Positions 1 to 10,129 are shown, numbered from the stretch's first letter. The stretch: DNA of 15,137 bases from DASZHC01 sp035938215 (GCA_035938215.1 DASZHC010000267.1:1-15137), one strand, 5' to 3'. Made by a program: numbers and translations. The notes: a model not told the origin generated them from the letters alone.

Positions 1-1169
1 TCAAAGATCCGTCTGAGTGCCCCAGTTGTCGTTTGTAAGGAGAACTTCCGCTCGGCAAGTTGGCGGGAAGTTCGCCCGTAGAGATCAAGCAGTTCCCGAT
101 TGGAGCCAAGATACTGGATTGCGTCCGCCAGCTGGATTGGATCTTTTTCGGCCAAAAGAATGCCATTTTCTTTGTTGTGAAGTATTTCCGGGATGCCGGC
201 AACATTGGTGGCCACCAAGGTGAGCCGGCTCGCCATCGCCTCGATGAGCACGGTTGGAAGATTGTCGGTGTCGCCCGATTGGTCTTGAACGGCCGCGAAA
301 ACAAAGATCGAGCTCTGAGCCAGGAGATCGACGATTTCGGGCTGGGACAAAGGGCCCGTCAGCTCAACGTGCTTCTCGAGCCGATGAGTTTGAATCGATT
401 TCTGCAGCGAACCCCGCTCCGGGCCGTCCCCGACGATTTTACACTCGAATTCGAATCCGCGGTCGCGGAGCAACCTGGCTGCGTCGATCAGATAACCAAA
501 ACCCTTCTTCTCAATCAAGCGGCCTATCGACAGAAGTTTTATCGGTCCGGTGAAGGGAATCGATTGTTTGAACATCGATAGATCCACGCCGTTGTAGACC
601 CTGTGGATCTTGCCCGCGGCTTCGGGGAAGGTTTGGATGAGCCGTCCGGCGCTGTAGTCACTTACGGTGACGACAAAGGAAGCGTCGTTTAGAAGATCGG
701 CGAGACCCACTCGCTGGTTTGCCTTCGGACAGAAAATGTCGTTGGCGTGTCCGGTAAAGCTATAGGTGAATCCAAAGAGACGTTTCAACCACCAGGCGCA
801 TCGAGAAGCCAGACCTGCAAAATGGACGTGCACATGGGATACGCCCGCGCGCCGTAGGAGGGAGGCCAGGTAGACAGCTTCGCGAAACCGCCCTTTGTCC
901 CGGAGATCTCCAGACCCGGACCACAAACTCTTAATGTGCGATGGGATCAGACGTGTTTTCAACTTGAACCTGAGACTGTTCGTATCCGGAAGATAGTAGA
1001 TCGGAATGTGCTCCAGAGGGATATTCAATGGGGGGCCCTCCTTTGGCCGGCGAATTGAAAAGACCGGAGGTTGCACTCCTTGCCTATAGAGTTCCGCCAC
1101 TTCACGAGCGCAAAAGGTCTGTGTAAATGCCGGGAATCGTTCGAAAAGGTAACCGAGCCTCGGATTCAA
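1..1169 (-). CDS. GT4-family glycosyltransferase (partial, C-terminus off the left edge)
   Basis: This gene likely transfers a sugar from an activated donor to a growing envelope polysaccharide at the cytoplasmic membrane. I translated it by hand on the minus strand: 389 codons are open up to the window edge. The N-terminus reads GYLFERFPAFTQTFCAREV, as in WcaL-like GT4 enzymes. Then come HVHFAG and SFTGHANDIF (acceptor-side Rossmann domain), VSDYSAGRL, and YNGVDL followed by SIGRLIEKKGF, which opens the donor domain. GDGPERG and DNLPTVLIEAMA carry the nucleotide-sugar-binding glutamate region. The frame is bounded upstream by a stop near 1225 and has no ATG near the N-terminus, so I chose TTG at 1169. 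CTG at 1175 is an alternative, and no good ribosome binding site is visible. The gene is divergent from the atp operon. The family is secure, but donor and acceptor sugars cannot be read from the sequence. Confidence 0.88.
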   Translation of the reverse strand, partial: MNPRLGYLFERFPAFTQTFCAREVAELYRQGVQPPVFSIRRPKEGPPLNIPLEHIPIYYLPDTNSLRFKLKTRLIPSHIKSLWSGSGDLRDKGRFREAVYLASLLRRAGVSHVHVHFAGLASRCAWWLKRLFGFTYSFTGHANDIFCPKANQRVGLADLLNDASFVVTVSDYSAGRLIQTFPEAAGKIHRVYNGVDLSMFKQSIPFTGPIKLLSIGRLIEKKGFGYLIDAARLLRDRGFEFECKIVGDGPERGSLQKSIQTHRLEKHVELTGPLSQPEIVDLLAQSSIFVFAAVQDQSGDTDNLPTVLIEAMASRLTLVATNVAGIPEILHNKENGILLAEKDPIQLADAIQYLGSNRELLDLYGRTSRQLAERKFSLQTTTGALRRIF

Positions 1170-1220
1170 TGTCAGCCGATACTCGACCCATTTGGAATGT
1201 GCAACCGCGCAGTGTGAATA

Positions 1221-1248
1221 ATTTTACAAATCGGCTTGCATGTCGCAA
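1221..1248 (-). promoter_or_regulatory. Candidate sigma70-type promoter for the glycosyltransferase
   Basis: On the minus strand, TTGCGA (1243-1248) is separated by 16 bp from TAAAAT (1221-1226), which matches 4/6 and 5/6 of the consensus. Transcription would start near 1214, about 45 nt before the proposed TTG start. The call is by eye only. Confidence 0.4.
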
Positions 1249-1258
1249 AACGCGTTGC

Positions 1259-1284
1259 TTTGATTGGGTTTTTAAACCCTCCAG
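1259..1284. promoter_or_regulatory. Palindrome in the GT4/atpB divergent intergenic region
   Basis: GGGTTT-TT-AAACCC (about 1267-1280) is a short AT-centred palindrome between the two divergent genes, about 70 bp before atpB. It could be an operator or part of the atp promoter. The best plus-strand promoter I can draw is TTGCAT (1236-1241), 17 bp, TTTGAT (1259-1264), which is weak (3/6 and 4/6). The atp operon promoter must lie between 1170 and 1340 unless the operon has an unseen leader gene, but I cannot fix it. Confidence 0.2.
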
Positions 1285-1350
1285 TTCTTCGGCCGGTTTC
1301 CCTTCGCCAATCGGGGATAGCTGTTACCAATCCTGGAGGGTGATTTGCCT

Positions 1351-2196
1351 ATGGACCCGACATTATTTCTTGCGGCAGAAGAGCTGACGGTTATACCCGA
1401 CCGGCTTATTCCCGGGGTGGGGTGGTTCACCAACTCGATGCTGGTAACAATTATCGTAACCGTCTTGATCGTATTTTGGGCCCGTCGATCGACGGCGAAG
1501 ATGCAATTGGTTCCCAAAGGTGTTCAGAACGTGTTTGAGGCGCTTGTCGAGACCCTTTATGTGACGTTTGAGGGGATTGTTGGCAAACACATGATCCCGA
1601 AGGTCTTTTCCCTTATCGCTTCACTCTTTATCTTCATTCTCACCGCGAATTGGTTTGGTCTCGTACCTGGAGTGGGCACGATCGGCTTCGGGCCGCCTGG
1701 TAATTTTCCGTTATCGCTAAAGGAGGTGAGTGCGCCCCTTCTTCGGCCTGCGAACGCGGATCTGAGTATGACATTGGGTATGGCGCTTTTCTTTATGTGC
1801 TGGTGGCTGTTCTGGACGATCCAGGAAGTCGGGGTGATTGGCTTTCTGAAGCATATCTTTGCGCCGAAAGGCGATCTGAAGGGCGTTCTTTGGTATGTCT
1901 TGTTGCCGCTTTTCATTTTTGTTGGGATCATCGAGGTCATCTCGATTGCGATCCGGCCCGTTTCACTCTCGTTTCGGTTATTTGGCAATATTTATGCCGG
2001 AGAGACCCTTCTCCACACGATGGCAAGCGTCGGCAACGCACTGCCGCCTCCGATCAATTGGATTTCCCTGATTCTATTTCCTCTCCCTTTCTATTTTCTT
2101 GAGCTTTTGGTGGGATTACTGCAGGCGTTCGTCTTTGCGATGTTGTGCGCTGTCTACATTAAGCTCTCGACGGAACATGAAGAGGGAGCCCACTAG
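1351..2196 (+). CDS. atpB: ATP synthase Fo subunit a
   Basis: The 281-residue integral membrane protein forms the two half-channels that carry protons to and from the c-ring. About five to six hydrophobic helices are visible (for example residues 29-44, 84-105, 140-158, 180-201, 238-268). The family signature is RPVSLSFRLFGNIYAGE, with the essential arginine at R209, a glutamate in the preceding part of that helix (E195), and the last-helix glutamine at Q258 in LLQAF. ATG at 1351 is chosen because GGAGGG ends 10 nt upstream. A TTG at 1345 would leave only 4 nt. It is the first gene of the operon, with no atpI before it. Confidence 0.96.
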   Translation: MDPTLFLAAEELTVIPDRLIPGVGWFTNSMLVTIIVTVLIVFWARRSTAKMQLVPKGVQNVFEALVETLYVTFEGIVGKHMIPKVFSLIASLFIFILTANWFGLVPGVGTIGFGPPGNFPLSLKEVSAPLLRPANADLSMTLGMALFFMCWWLFWTIQEVGVIGFLKHIFAPKGDLKGVLWYVLLPLFIFVGIIEVISIAIRPVSLSFRLFGNIYAGETLLHTMASVGNALPPPINWISLILFPLPFYFLELLVGLLQAFVFAMLCAVYIKLSTEHEEGAH

Positions 2197-2269
2197 AAAT
2201 TTTCCCGGCGAGACCATGCTACGCGTGGGCGGCGGGAACGAAAACACAACACTACGAAAGGAAGAAATC

Positions 2270-2506
2270 ATGTTAGAGACTGTTCCGATGTTGGCAGCCG
2301 AAGCCGGAAATGTGGGTCCATTCCTGCCTTTGGCGTTTGCCGGTTTAGGCGCGGGGGTGGGAGTCGGTATTGTCGGGGGCAAGGCTGCAGAAGCGGTGGG
2401 GCGTAACCCAAGCGCATTCGGAAGCATTCTGGTGATGGCAATCATCGGTATGGCACTCGCCGAAGCGATCGCGATTTATGGATTGATTATTGCATTCACC
2501 AAATAA
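2270..2506 (+). CDS. atpE: ATP synthase Fo subunit c
   Basis: This 78-residue hairpin protein forms the rotating c-ring. Helix 1 is glycine-rich (GLGAGVGVGIVGG, residues 25-37). The polar loop contains GRNP (44-47). Helix 2 holds the ion-carrying glutamate E65 in ALAEAIAIYGL. Compared by residue number with the Na+-translocating Ilyobacter c subunit (Q32, E65, S66, Y70), this protein has V32, E65, A66 and Y70. Two Na+ ligands are therefore missing and proton coupling is expected. The start is ATG 2270, preceded by AAGGAAG with a 5-nt spacer, the strongest ribosome binding site inside the operon. The frame is open further upstream, but that part overlaps atpB and does not resemble the family. 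Confidence 0.97.
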   Translation: MLETVPMLAAEAGNVGPFLPLAFAGLGAGVGVGIVGGKAAEAVGRNPSAFGSILVMAIIGMALAEAIAIYGLIIAFTK

Positions 2507-2520
2507 AGGCGAAAGATTAT

Positions 2521-2550
2521 GAGGCTGCGAGCACCGATACTCGCAGCCTC
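2521..2550 (+). promoter_or_regulatory. Perfect stem-loop between atpE and atpF
   Basis: GAGGCTGCGAG (2521-2531) and CTCGCAGCCTC (2540-2550) pair perfectly over 11 bp around an 8-nt loop. No T-run follows, so this is not a standard terminator. It begins 15 nt after the atpE stop. Such a structure could protect the 3' end of an atpE-containing mRNA or partly attenuate transcription, raising c-subunit output over the downstream subunits. That role is inference. Confidence 0.75.
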
Positions 2551-2588
2551 GTCAATCCCTCAGAAAAACTTCTCTACTCGATTGAACT

Positions 2589-3098
2589 ATGGACGCTGTG
2601 GGAAAAGTCGCCGAACAATTCGGAGTTTACTGGCCGAATCTGATTGCTCAGGTAATCCTGTTTGCAATCGTCTATTTTGTCCTCAAAAAGTACGCTTTTC
2701 AGCCGATCATCGCAATGTTGGAAGAGCGGCGTCGCCGGATTGAAGAGGGCCAGTTGAACGCCGAAAAAATCAAGAAGCAACTGGCTGACGCGCAAGCCAA
2801 ATACGAAGAGATTCTGGCTAAGGCAAATGCCGATTCTCAACGTTTACTCGAGGAAGTGCGTGCCAGCGGCGACCGTCTCGCCGAACAAAAGCGGCAGGAA
2901 GCCATCGCTGCAGCCGAACAAATAGCCTTGAAAGCCCAGGAATCGATCGCGCTCGAGAGGGACAAGATAATGGCAGAAATGAAACACGAACTCGGACGCC
3001 TTGTGGTCGACACGACCGCACGAGTAACCGGGAAGGTTTTGTCCCCCGACGATCACCAAAGAATCAACGAAGAGACCGCGCGTCAGATCGCCGCGTAG
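2589..3098 (+). CDS. atpF: ATP synthase Fo subunit b
   Basis: This 169-residue protein forms the peripheral stalk as a dimer, tying Fo to the delta subunit on F1. An N-terminal membrane helix covers about residues 17-33 (LIAQVILFAIVYFVL), followed by the family turn KKYAFQPI and a long charged helical stretch from MLEERRRRIEE onward that should form the right-handed coiled coil. Only one b-type gene is present, so a homodimer is expected rather than b/b'. No ribosome binding site is evident before ATG 2589. The preceding 82 bp hold the atpE-atpF stem-loop. Confidence 0.95.
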   Translation: MDAVGKVAEQFGVYWPNLIAQVILFAIVYFVLKKYAFQPIIAMLEERRRRIEEGQLNAEKIKKQLADAQAKYEEILAKANADSQRLLEEVRASGDRLAEQKRQEAIAAAEQIALKAQESIALERDKIMAEMKHELGRLVVDTTARVTGKVLSPDDHQRINEETARQIAA

Positions 3099-3112
3099 GG
3101 TCACCCGCCCAA

Positions 3113-3505
3113 ATGAGGATTGCTAAAGAAGCCCGAAGAGTTTCGCGCCAGTTATTTCGACACAGTTTTACCGAAGGAAAGTTAGACAAAGAAAAAATCT
3201 CGCACATGGTTGAATCTCTAATCGCCGAGAAGCCGCGGCATTATGTCGACGCGCTGAAAGTCTATCAGCGACTGATCCGTCTTGAGACGGAAAAACGACA
3301 CGCGGTGATCGAAAGTGCAACTCAACTCAACAGCGCACTCGCAAATCAAATCGTGACTAATCTTCGTGCGCGCTACGGAGAGGATTTGACAATCGAGTTT
3401 CGAACAAACCCCGAGCTTTTGGGAGGGTTAAGGATAAAAATCGGAGATGACGTTTGGGACGGATCCGTCAAGAACCGGCTGCGCAAGCTTCAAGAACAAC
3501 TTTAA
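3113..3505 (+). CDS. atpH: ATP synthase F1 subunit delta, short form
   Basis: This protein connects the b-dimer to the crown of F1. The C-terminal half is canonical: AVIESATQL (residues 64-72), then [20 protein letters not shown] (99-118) and NRLRKL. At 130 residues it is roughly 45-50 shorter than the usual 175-185. The missing part lies in the N-terminal helical bundle that contacts the alpha N-termini, because the sequence passes from an opening helix almost directly to the MVESLI...[12 protein letters not shown] segment. Upstream of ATG 3113 the frame stays open but overlaps atpF and has no ATG, GTG or TTG back to about 3002, so the short form looks genuine. The gap to atpF is 14 bp and to atpA 10 bp. 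Confidence 0.88.
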   Translation: MRIAKEARRVSRQLFRHSFTEGKLDKEKISHMVESLIAEKPRHYVDALKVYQRLIRLETEKRHAVIESATQLNSALANQIVTNLRARYGEDLTIEFRTNPELLGGLRIKIGDDVWDGSVKNRLRKLQEQL

Positions 3506-3515
3506 TCAATCGAAC

Positions 3516-5051
3516 ATGAGCACAATTTTGCAGGAACTTGAAACAACCATCTCCGGGCTGAAGGCCGATACATCGCGTTCCAACGTGGGGTCGGTTCGGG
3601 AAATAGGGGATGGGGTCGCGAAAATCGAGGGTCTGAGCGACGTCATGCTCAATGAGATGCTGGAATTTCCCGGCGGTCTGTACGGGATCGCGTTGAACCT
3701 GGAAGAAACGGAGGTCGGAGCGATCCTGGTTGGGGATTATAGCGAGGTTCGGCAAGGCACTGAAGTTCGGACGACCGGCAGACTGCTTTCCGTTCCGGTC
3801 GGCAAAGGTTTGCTTGGGCGCGTGGTAAACGCTCTTGGCCAACCGATCGACGGCAAGGGCCCCGTGAAATCCGATCTGACTTACCCTGTTGAAAAAATTG
3901 CGCCTGGCATCATCAAGCGGAAAAGCGTTTCTGTGCCGGTTCAAACCGGAATTTTACCCATTGATGCCATGATTCCGATCGGTAGAGGCCAGCGGGAATT
4001 AATCATCGGGGATCGGGCAACGGGCAAGACGACGATCGCTGTGGATACGATTATCAACCAGGCCCGGTTGAACAAGGCCGCGGAAGAAGGAAAGATCAAG
4101 AATCACAAGCCGCTTTATTGCATCTACGTGGGCGTCGGTCAAAAGAACATGAGTATTGCACGCACCGTTGACGTCCTCGATAAAGCGGGTGCGCTACCCT
4201 ACACGATTGTGATTTCGGCGCCTGCCTCCGAAAGTGCTACGACCCAGTACCTGGCTCCATATGCCGGCGCCGCGATGGGCGAATGGTTTATGGACAACGG
4301 CATGGATGCGCTCATCGTGTTTGACGATTTGACGAAGCATGCGGCAGCTTACCGTCAGGTATCCCTGGTTTTGAAAAGACCTTCTGGCCGCGAAGCCTAT
4401 CCTGGTGACGTATTCTATCTGCATTCCAGACTCTTGGAGCGAAGCGCTCGCTTAAACGAGAATAGTGGAGGAGGATCGCTAACAGCGCTTCCGATCATCG
4501 AGACGCAGGCAGGAGATGTGTCGGCGTACATTCCAACCAACGTCATTTCGATTACGGACGGGCAGATTTTCCTTGAAACGGATTTGTTTTACCAAGGTGT
4601 TCGACCTGCAATCTCTGTCGGGATTTCCGTCAGCCGGGTGGGATCCGCGGCGCAGATCAAGGCGGTTAAACAGGTCGCGGGCTCGACGAAACTCGATCTT
4701 GCGCAGTTCAGGGATCTTCAGGCGTTTGCGCAGTTTGGCTCGGACGTAGATGCGGGCACGCGGAAAAAACTCGATCGCGGCCAACGAATCGTCGAACTGT
4801 TTAAACAGGATCAGTACAACCCTTTCCCGGTGGAAGTGGAAACGCTGGTCCTGTTTACAATGCAAAAGGGATATTTAGACGATGTGCCGGTGGACAAAAT
4901 CAAGGATTTCCGGCAGAAGCTCGTCGAGTACTTTCAAACGCGAAAAGAGGATGTTCTTAAGAGCATCATTGATAAGCAGGCGATTGACAAGGAACTGGAC
5001 GAAAAGCTCCACGCGGCGATCAAAGATTTCAAAGGTTTTTACAAACCATAG
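3516..5051 (+). CDS. atpA: ATP synthase F1 subunit alpha
   Basis: This 511-residue subunit alternates with beta in the F1 hexamer and carries the non-catalytic nucleotide sites. The order is a beta-barrel domain to about residue 95, Walker A GDRATGKT (165-172), Walker B ALIVFDD (265-271), and the VSRVGSAAQ segment, whose arginine (R374) reaches into the neighbouring catalytic site. A small insertion (around 184-198, [12 protein letters not shown]) follows the P-loop helix compared with E. coli. The start is ATG 3516 (MSTILQELE). An in-frame upstream extension to 3447 overlaps atpH and is not family-like. No strong ribosome binding site is visible, so translation is probably coupled to atpH. 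Confidence 0.98.
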   Translation: MSTILQELETTISGLKADTSRSNVGSVREIGDGVAKIEGLSDVMLNEMLEFPGGLYGIALNLEETEVGAILVGDYSEVRQGTEVRTTGRLLSVPVGKGLLGRVVNALGQPIDGKGPVKSDLTYPVEKIAPGIIKRKSVSVPVQTGILPIDAMIPIGRGQRELIIGDRATGKTTIAVDTIINQARLNKAAEEGKIKNHKPLYCIYVGVGQKNMSIARTVDVLDKAGALPYTIVISAPASESATTQYLAPYAGAAMGEWFMDNGMDALIVFDDLTKHAAAYRQVSLVLKRPSGREAYPGDVFYLHSRLLERSARLNENSGGGSLTALPIIETQAGDVSAYIPTNVISITDGQIFLETDLFYQGVRPAISVGISVSRVGSAAQIKAVKQVAGSTKLDLAQFRDLQAFAQFGSDVDAGTRKKLDRGQRIVELFKQDQYNPFPVEVETLVLFTMQKGYLDDVPVDKIKDFRQKLVEYFQTRKEDVLKSIIDKQAIDKELDEKLHAAIKDFKGFYKP

Positions 5052-5060
5052 GTCTGACCG

Positions 5061-7338
<2,278 letters not shown>

Positions 7339-7344
7339 TCGTCG

Positions 7345-7758
7345 ATGGCTAAACTGAGACTCGAGATCGTCACACCGGAGGCCAAAAAATTCTCTGGTGA
7401 CGTAGACATGGTGGTGGTTCCTGGAGTTGAGGGTGAATTAGGTATTTTGCCCTTGCATGTCCCCTTGATGACCCGGCTGCTGCCGGGAGAAGTTCGAATC
7501 ACACAAGACGGCAAGCAGACGGAACTCGTCATAGGAACGGGTTTTGTCGAGGTCTCCCAGACCCAAGTCGCGATTCTGACCGACATGGCGATGGCCGATA
7601 CAGAAGTTGACGAACAGGCAGCCGAAGAAGCGGTCAGACGCGCAGAGGCCAGAGTAAAGGAAAAGGATCTGAACTCCGAAGAAGTCGCAGAGATCGAGGG
7701 CGCAATCACTCGTTCGCTGGCGCAGTTAAAGTTCAAGCGGCGACATCGAGCTCGTTGA
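7345..7758 (+). CDS. atpC: ATP synthase F1 subunit epsilon
   Basis: This 137-residue subunit sits at the foot of the rotor, couples gamma to the c-ring and can inhibit hydrolysis. The N-terminal beta-sandwich holds the usual GELGILPLHVPL (residues 30-41) and GFVEV. A charged C-terminal helical pair (from about residue 88) is complete, so the inhibitory element appears to be retained. It ends the operon, 6 nt after atpD and 9 nt before the stop codon of convergent mtgA. Confidence 0.95.
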   Translation: MAKLRLEIVTPEAKKFSGDVDMVVVPGVEGELGILPLHVPLMTRLLPGEVRITQDGKQTELVIGTGFVEVSQTQVAILTDMAMADTEVDEQAAEEAVRRAEARVKEKDLNSEEVAEIEGAITRSLAQLKFKRRHRAR

Positions 7759-7762
7759 GCTC
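7748..7762. terminator. Weak stem-loop at the atpC/mtgA convergent junction
   Basis: GAGCTC (7748-7753), a 3-nt loop, and GAGCTC (7757-7762) form a 6-bp stem that spans the atpC stop codon. The stem is symmetric on both strands but has no T-run on either side. It is the only terminator-like element I see between the two convergent operons. Confidence 0.25.
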
Positions 7763-7767
7763 CTGAT

Positions 7768-8487
7768 TCATCGCGTGCCCAATTTCCTTTCTATCGATCC
7801 TCCAGCGTTCATCCTTCGCAAGACCATCGCATAACGGACCCGAAGTCTTGGGCTGGGATTATGAGGGTCCCAGCCGCGGGGGTAGGGAAGCATTGCGGCA
7901 AGCATCGCACAAGCTGAGCGGCTCAATTGTCGGGCAGGAACTCGGTAGTAGTGTTGAGCGCCTTCTTCGATCCCATAAGTCCCGTCGCCGAGTTCGATCG
8001 TGTTGACGTACAATTCCAGAATCCGCTGCTTGGTCAAAAGGTGCTCCATCAGAAAGGTGTAGTAGGCTTCGAAGCCTTTTCTTATCCAAGAACGTCCTTG
8101 CCACAGAAACAATGAGCGAGCGCACTGATTGGAAATGGTGGAAACTCCGCGCACGGCCTGGTTTCTTCGCTTGGCGCGTTGAATTGCTTCCTCCATCTCA
8201 ATCCAATCAAATCCTTCGTGGCTGAAAAAGCGGCTGTCTTCCATCTGCCAAACTCCGTCGAGAAAATCGTCCGGAACCTGGTTCAGCGGAATCCATCGAT
8301 AGTTTATTTCTCCGCGATACCGCTTCGTCACCATCGCCTCGACGCGGCGAGCAATCATCAATGTCGTAACGGGTGGATTGAAGAAGCGAACATAGAGAAC
8401 CTCTAAAATCGGGATCAGAACAAGCGCCCCGGCCAAAATCAGGAAAGCTCCGATACAACCGAATGGCCTCCGCGGCTTATGCGCCAT
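7768..8487 (-). CDS. mtgA: Monofunctional peptidoglycan transglycosylase (GT51)
   Basis: The enzyme polymerises lipid II into glycan strands on the outer face of the inner membrane. Of 239 residues, about 10-32 form an N-terminal membrane anchor (CIGAFLILAGALVLIPIL). The GT51 motifs follow in order: MEDSRFFSHEGFDW with the catalytic glutamate E83, GVSTISNQCARSLFLW (the more usual motif has GSTITQQ), then KGFEAYY, and RILELYVNTIELGDGTYGIE with the second conserved glutamate E158. There is no transpeptidase domain, so it is the monofunctional form. The ribosome binding site GAGGA lies 6 nt before ATG and overlaps the hisD stop, which indicates co-translation in a hisD-mtgA unit. Confidence 0.93.
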   Translation of the reverse strand: MAHKPRRPFGCIGAFLILAGALVLIPILEVLYVRFFNPPVTTLMIARRVEAMVTKRYRGEINYRWIPLNQVPDDFLDGVWQMEDSRFFSHEGFDWIEMEEAIQRAKRRNQAVRGVSTISNQCARSLFLWQGRSWIRKGFEAYYTFLMEHLLTKQRILELYVNTIELGDGTYGIEEGAQHYYRVPARQLSRSACAMLAAMLPYPRGWDPHNPSPRLRVRYAMVLRRMNAGGSIERKLGTR

Positions 8488-8496
8488 TAGCAGTCC

Positions 8497-9783
8497 TCAT
8501 TCGAAGCGGATAGCGACCGATCTGCCATGACCGTCCAGTTGTTCAACCGAACTGAATTGCGACACTATCGAAACAGACTTCTTTAGTGCATTACGATCGT
8601 AGCAAATGAAACTCGTGCGGCGCTGGAATTGGTCAACCGTCAAGCCGCCGAAAGATTTGCCGGCCCCACCCGTAGGAAGGACATGACTCGGACCCGCGAC
8701 AAAATCGCCTGCGGCAACAGGAGAAAAATTACCAAGGAAAATTGCGCCTGCCGTAGATATGGACGCAGCAATTTTCTCGTTGTGCTGAGTCATGAGCGAG
8801 AGATGTTCGGGGGCAAATTCATTCGCGATCCGAGCCGCTTGCTCCTCGGATGTGGCCAGCACACAGAATGCATTCTTTTCAAGGACTTCCTGCAAATAGG
8901 TTTTCCTTTTCAATGATTCTATCTGAATCGCGATCTCCGCCTGAACGCGTTCTATCAGCGTTTCGGTAAGGGCGATAAGACCTATAACGCTGCCGTGCCC
9001 GTGCTCGGCTTGCGCCAGCAGATCGGCTGCAATCCAACGTGGTTCCGCTGATTCGTCTGCAATGATAAGAATTTCGCTCGGGCCGGGCATTAGATCGACC
9101 GCCACATATCCAAAAACCTGGCGTTTGGCCTCGGTGACATAAGCGTTTCCCGGCCCAAATATTTTGTATACCGGTCGAACAGTTTCGGTACCAAAAGCGA
9201 GCGCGGCGATCCCTTGTGCGCCGCCCACCTTGTAGATCTCCGTTGCACCGGCCAGGTGCAATGCCGCTAGAAGGCCACTGTTAACCGTTTTGGTTGGACC
9301 AACCGGCGTTGTGACTACGATTTCAGGTACGCCCGCCACCTTGGCCAATGAAGCAGTCATTACCGCGGTGGACACCAGCGGGGCAGTCCCGGCGGGGACA
9401 TAAATTCCGATCCGGCGAAGCGGATCAAAGCGCTCGCCCACGATCGCACCTTGCGCATTCTTTTCTCTCCAGTCGATACGCTTCCCTACCGATGCAAAAT
9501 CCGAGATGTTCGTATGCGCTGCAAGGAGGGCCTCAGCGAACGCCGGATCGACCTGAGCGTTTGCACGCTCAATCTCCTCCTCGGTTACAGCCAGTTCTCC
9601 GGCTTGCAAAGTAGCCTTATCAAATCGCTCCGCAAACTCGATTAAGGCGTCGTCTTGACGCTGGCGAACCTCCGCGAGGATTGCCGCTACCCGGTTAATG
9701 ATATTGGAATCAGGAAGATAGCGGCGGCTCAATATGCCTTCCGATTGAGCAGACTCATCTGCACGGAGATCAAAGACTTTCAT
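8497..9783 (-). CDS. hisD: Histidinol dehydrogenase
   Basis: The enzyme catalyses the last two steps of histidine biosynthesis, oxidising L-histidinol to L-histidine with NAD+. The 428 residues include GPGNAYVTEAKRQVFG, GPSEILIIAD, QAEHGHG, EFAPEHLSL and AGPSHVLPTGGAGKSFGGL. The Zn ligands Q258, H261, D360 and H419 and the catalytic pair E326/H327 fall at almost the same numbers as in the E. coli enzyme, which supports ATG 9783 as start. The frame continues 50 codons upstream to 9933, but that extension runs into the intergenic repeat and is not family-like. No other his gene is present in the window. No strong ribosome binding site is visible. Confidence 0.96.
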   Translation of the reverse strand: MKVFDLRADESAQSEGILSRRYLPDSNIINRVAAILAEVRQRQDDALIEFAERFDKATLQAGELAVTEEEIERANAQVDPAFAEALLAAHTNISDFASVGKRIDWREKNAQGAIVGERFDPLRRIGIYVPAGTAPLVSTAVMTASLAKVAGVPEIVVTTPVGPTKTVNSGLLAALHLAGATEIYKVGGAQGIAALAFGTETVRPVYKIFGPGNAYVTEAKRQVFGYVAVDLMPGPSEILIIADESAEPRWIAADLLAQAEHGHGSVIGLIALTETLIERVQAEIAIQIESLKRKTYLQEVLEKNAFCVLATSEEQAARIANEFAPEHLSLMTQHNEKIAASISTAGAIFLGNFSPVAAGDFVAGPSHVLPTGGAGKSFGGLTVDQFQRRTSFICYDRNALKKSVSIVSQFSSVEQLDGHGRSVAIRFE

Positions 9784-9852
9784 GCGCGCCGCACTCTGCA
9801 CCGCATGTGAAAAGTCCGCAAGCTTGGCACGATATCTAGCGAGCCGCGCCTC

Positions 9853-10016
9853 GAGTCCGGGTTGGAGGAAGAGGAATTTCACCACAGAGGCACAGAGAGC
9901 ACGAAGGTTTCTTGGGGTTAGCGGAGGACACACTTTTCGGCCGGTGAGGCATTTTGTATTTCAGAAGTCGCGCCGTGGACTTCGTTGAGTCCGGGCTCGT
10001 GGGAAGAGGAATTTCA
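9853..10016. repeat. Direct repeat pair, period about 134 bp
   Basis: GAGTCCGGG at 9853-9861 and GGAAGAGGAATTTCA at 9867-9881 recur as GAGTCCGGG at 9987-9995 and GGAAGAGGAATTTCA at 10002-10016. The spacer between the two blocks is 5 bp in one copy and 6 bp in the other. This suggests an internal duplication or two insertions of the same short element. Confidence 0.75.
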
Positions 10017-10129
10017 GCGACTGCCAGGAACACAGGCCGAATTTTCCAAACAGGCTCACGCGGACAACCCTTCCAACAGATCCTCTTCGTCCCTGCAGAC
10101 TTTGGTGCTTTCTGTGTCTCTGTGGTGAA
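9878..10129. repeat. Diverged inverted repeat pair (CACCACAGAG type)
   Basis: The left arm at 9878-9905 starts TTCACCACAGAGGCACAGAG. The reverse complement of 10102-10129 starts TTCACCACAGAGACACAGAA. The two arms agree at about 25 of 28 positions and are about 196 bp apart. Sequences of this kind recur as short dispersed non-coding repeats in several soil and environmental bacterial phyla. Here they bracket the direct-repeat unit and look like the ends of a small non-autonomous element. Confidence 0.7.

Noticed and set aside
17..581. Plus-strand open frames of 68, 173 and 99 codons
   Set aside because: They are antisense to the glycosyltransferase, whose motifs are clear on the minus strand.
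2202..2238. Stem TTCCCG/CGGGAA in the atpE leader
   Set aside because: It has only 6 bp and a 25-nt loop, which is expected by chance in a GC-rich leader.
9784..9933. 50-codon N-terminal extension of hisD
   Set aside because: It runs into the CACCACAGAG repeat and gives no family similarity. With ATG 9783 the Zn and catalytic residues fall at the E. coli numbers.
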